From assembly GCA_009774345.1 (NCBI GenBank), contig VSNR01000223.1, positions 1-6,259 of the forward strand: 6,259 nt of DNA. Direction: 5' to 3'. The translations under genes were made by a program, and so were the position numbers. Shown one piece after another: positions 6,161 to 6,259 of the stretch (positions are counted from its first letter, which is position 1; each line of letters starts with the position of its first letter). This DNA comes from Lachnospiraceae bacterium. Its GTDB lineage: Bacteria > Bacillota > Clostridia > Lachnospirales > Lachnospiraceae. A model generated the notes under the pieces. That model searched no databases and had not been told where the DNA came from. It saw only the letters and a program-made list of their open reading frames with translations.

Positions 6161-6249
6161 ATTAAACCTCCATTCTACAGATGGTCAAAAATATACATGT
6201 TTTTAACCTCTTTATCCTCACTGCTGTGCAGAGTATTCATCATTAATCA

Positions 6250-6258
6250 ATTATAACA
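6250..6258 (-). promoter_or_regulatory. Possible extended -10 promoter element upstream of cheV
   Basis: The minus strand reads TGTTATAAT, an exact extended -10 (TG-n-TATAAT) for the housekeeping sigma factor, 90 bp before the cheV ATG. A -35 box would lie beyond the window edge and cannot be checked. The leader (6161-6249) would be about 80 nt, AT-rich, with no recognisable riboswitch. An upstream gene in the same operon cannot be excluded. Confidence 0.4.
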
Positions 6259-6259
6259 T

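Noticed and set aside
6179..6205. Sigma-28 (flagellar) promoter-like TAAA-N15-GACCATCT before cheV
   Set aside because: The second half matches the GCCGATAT consensus at only 5 of 8 positions, and the implied transcription start would fall in the ribosome binding site.

Overview
The window looks like a chromosomal segment of a Gram-positive anaerobe of the Clostridia, most likely a Lachnospiraceae-type gut bacterium. The reasons are strong GGAGG-type ribosome binding sites, moderately AT-rich coding sequence, a CheV-type chemotaxis adaptor, and a divergent SIR2-like protein of a kind I associate with Firmicutes. Species cannot be named from the sequence. All six genes lie on the minus strand, so the transcription order runs from high to low coordinates: cheV, SIR2-like gene, acidic membrane protein gene, hisH, hisF, ung.

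Right part (about 4347-6259). A possible extended -10 promoter at the window edge precedes cheV, a CheW-receiver fusion that links chemoreceptors to CheA. A strong GC-rich hairpin follows cheV. Next is a 279-aa SIR2-like protein whose start lies 57 nt inside the longest open frame. It keeps the sirtuin zinc cysteines but has cysteines at both positions where catalytic residues are expected.

Middle (2287-4350). The SIR2-like gene overlaps by 4 bp (ATGA) a 687-aa gene. Its product has about 390 very acidic, repeat-bearing residues, then an E/K/A-rich likely continuous helix, one transmembrane helix, and a helical C-terminal domain predicted to lie outside the cell. The overlap implies coupled translation and probably joint function. 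This pair is the least understood and most interesting part of the window.

Left part (93-2210). Two palindromes between ctaa-Y-tccc direct repeats separate the acidic-protein gene from hisH and hisF, the two subunits of imidazole glycerol phosphate synthase (histidine biosynthesis). ung (uracil-DNA glycosylase, base-excision repair) follows. A perfect 16-bp inverted repeat beyond ung probably ends the transcription unit.

The hisH, hisF and ung genes are ordinary and intact. I saw no tRNA, rRNA, CRISPR array, transposase or phage gene.
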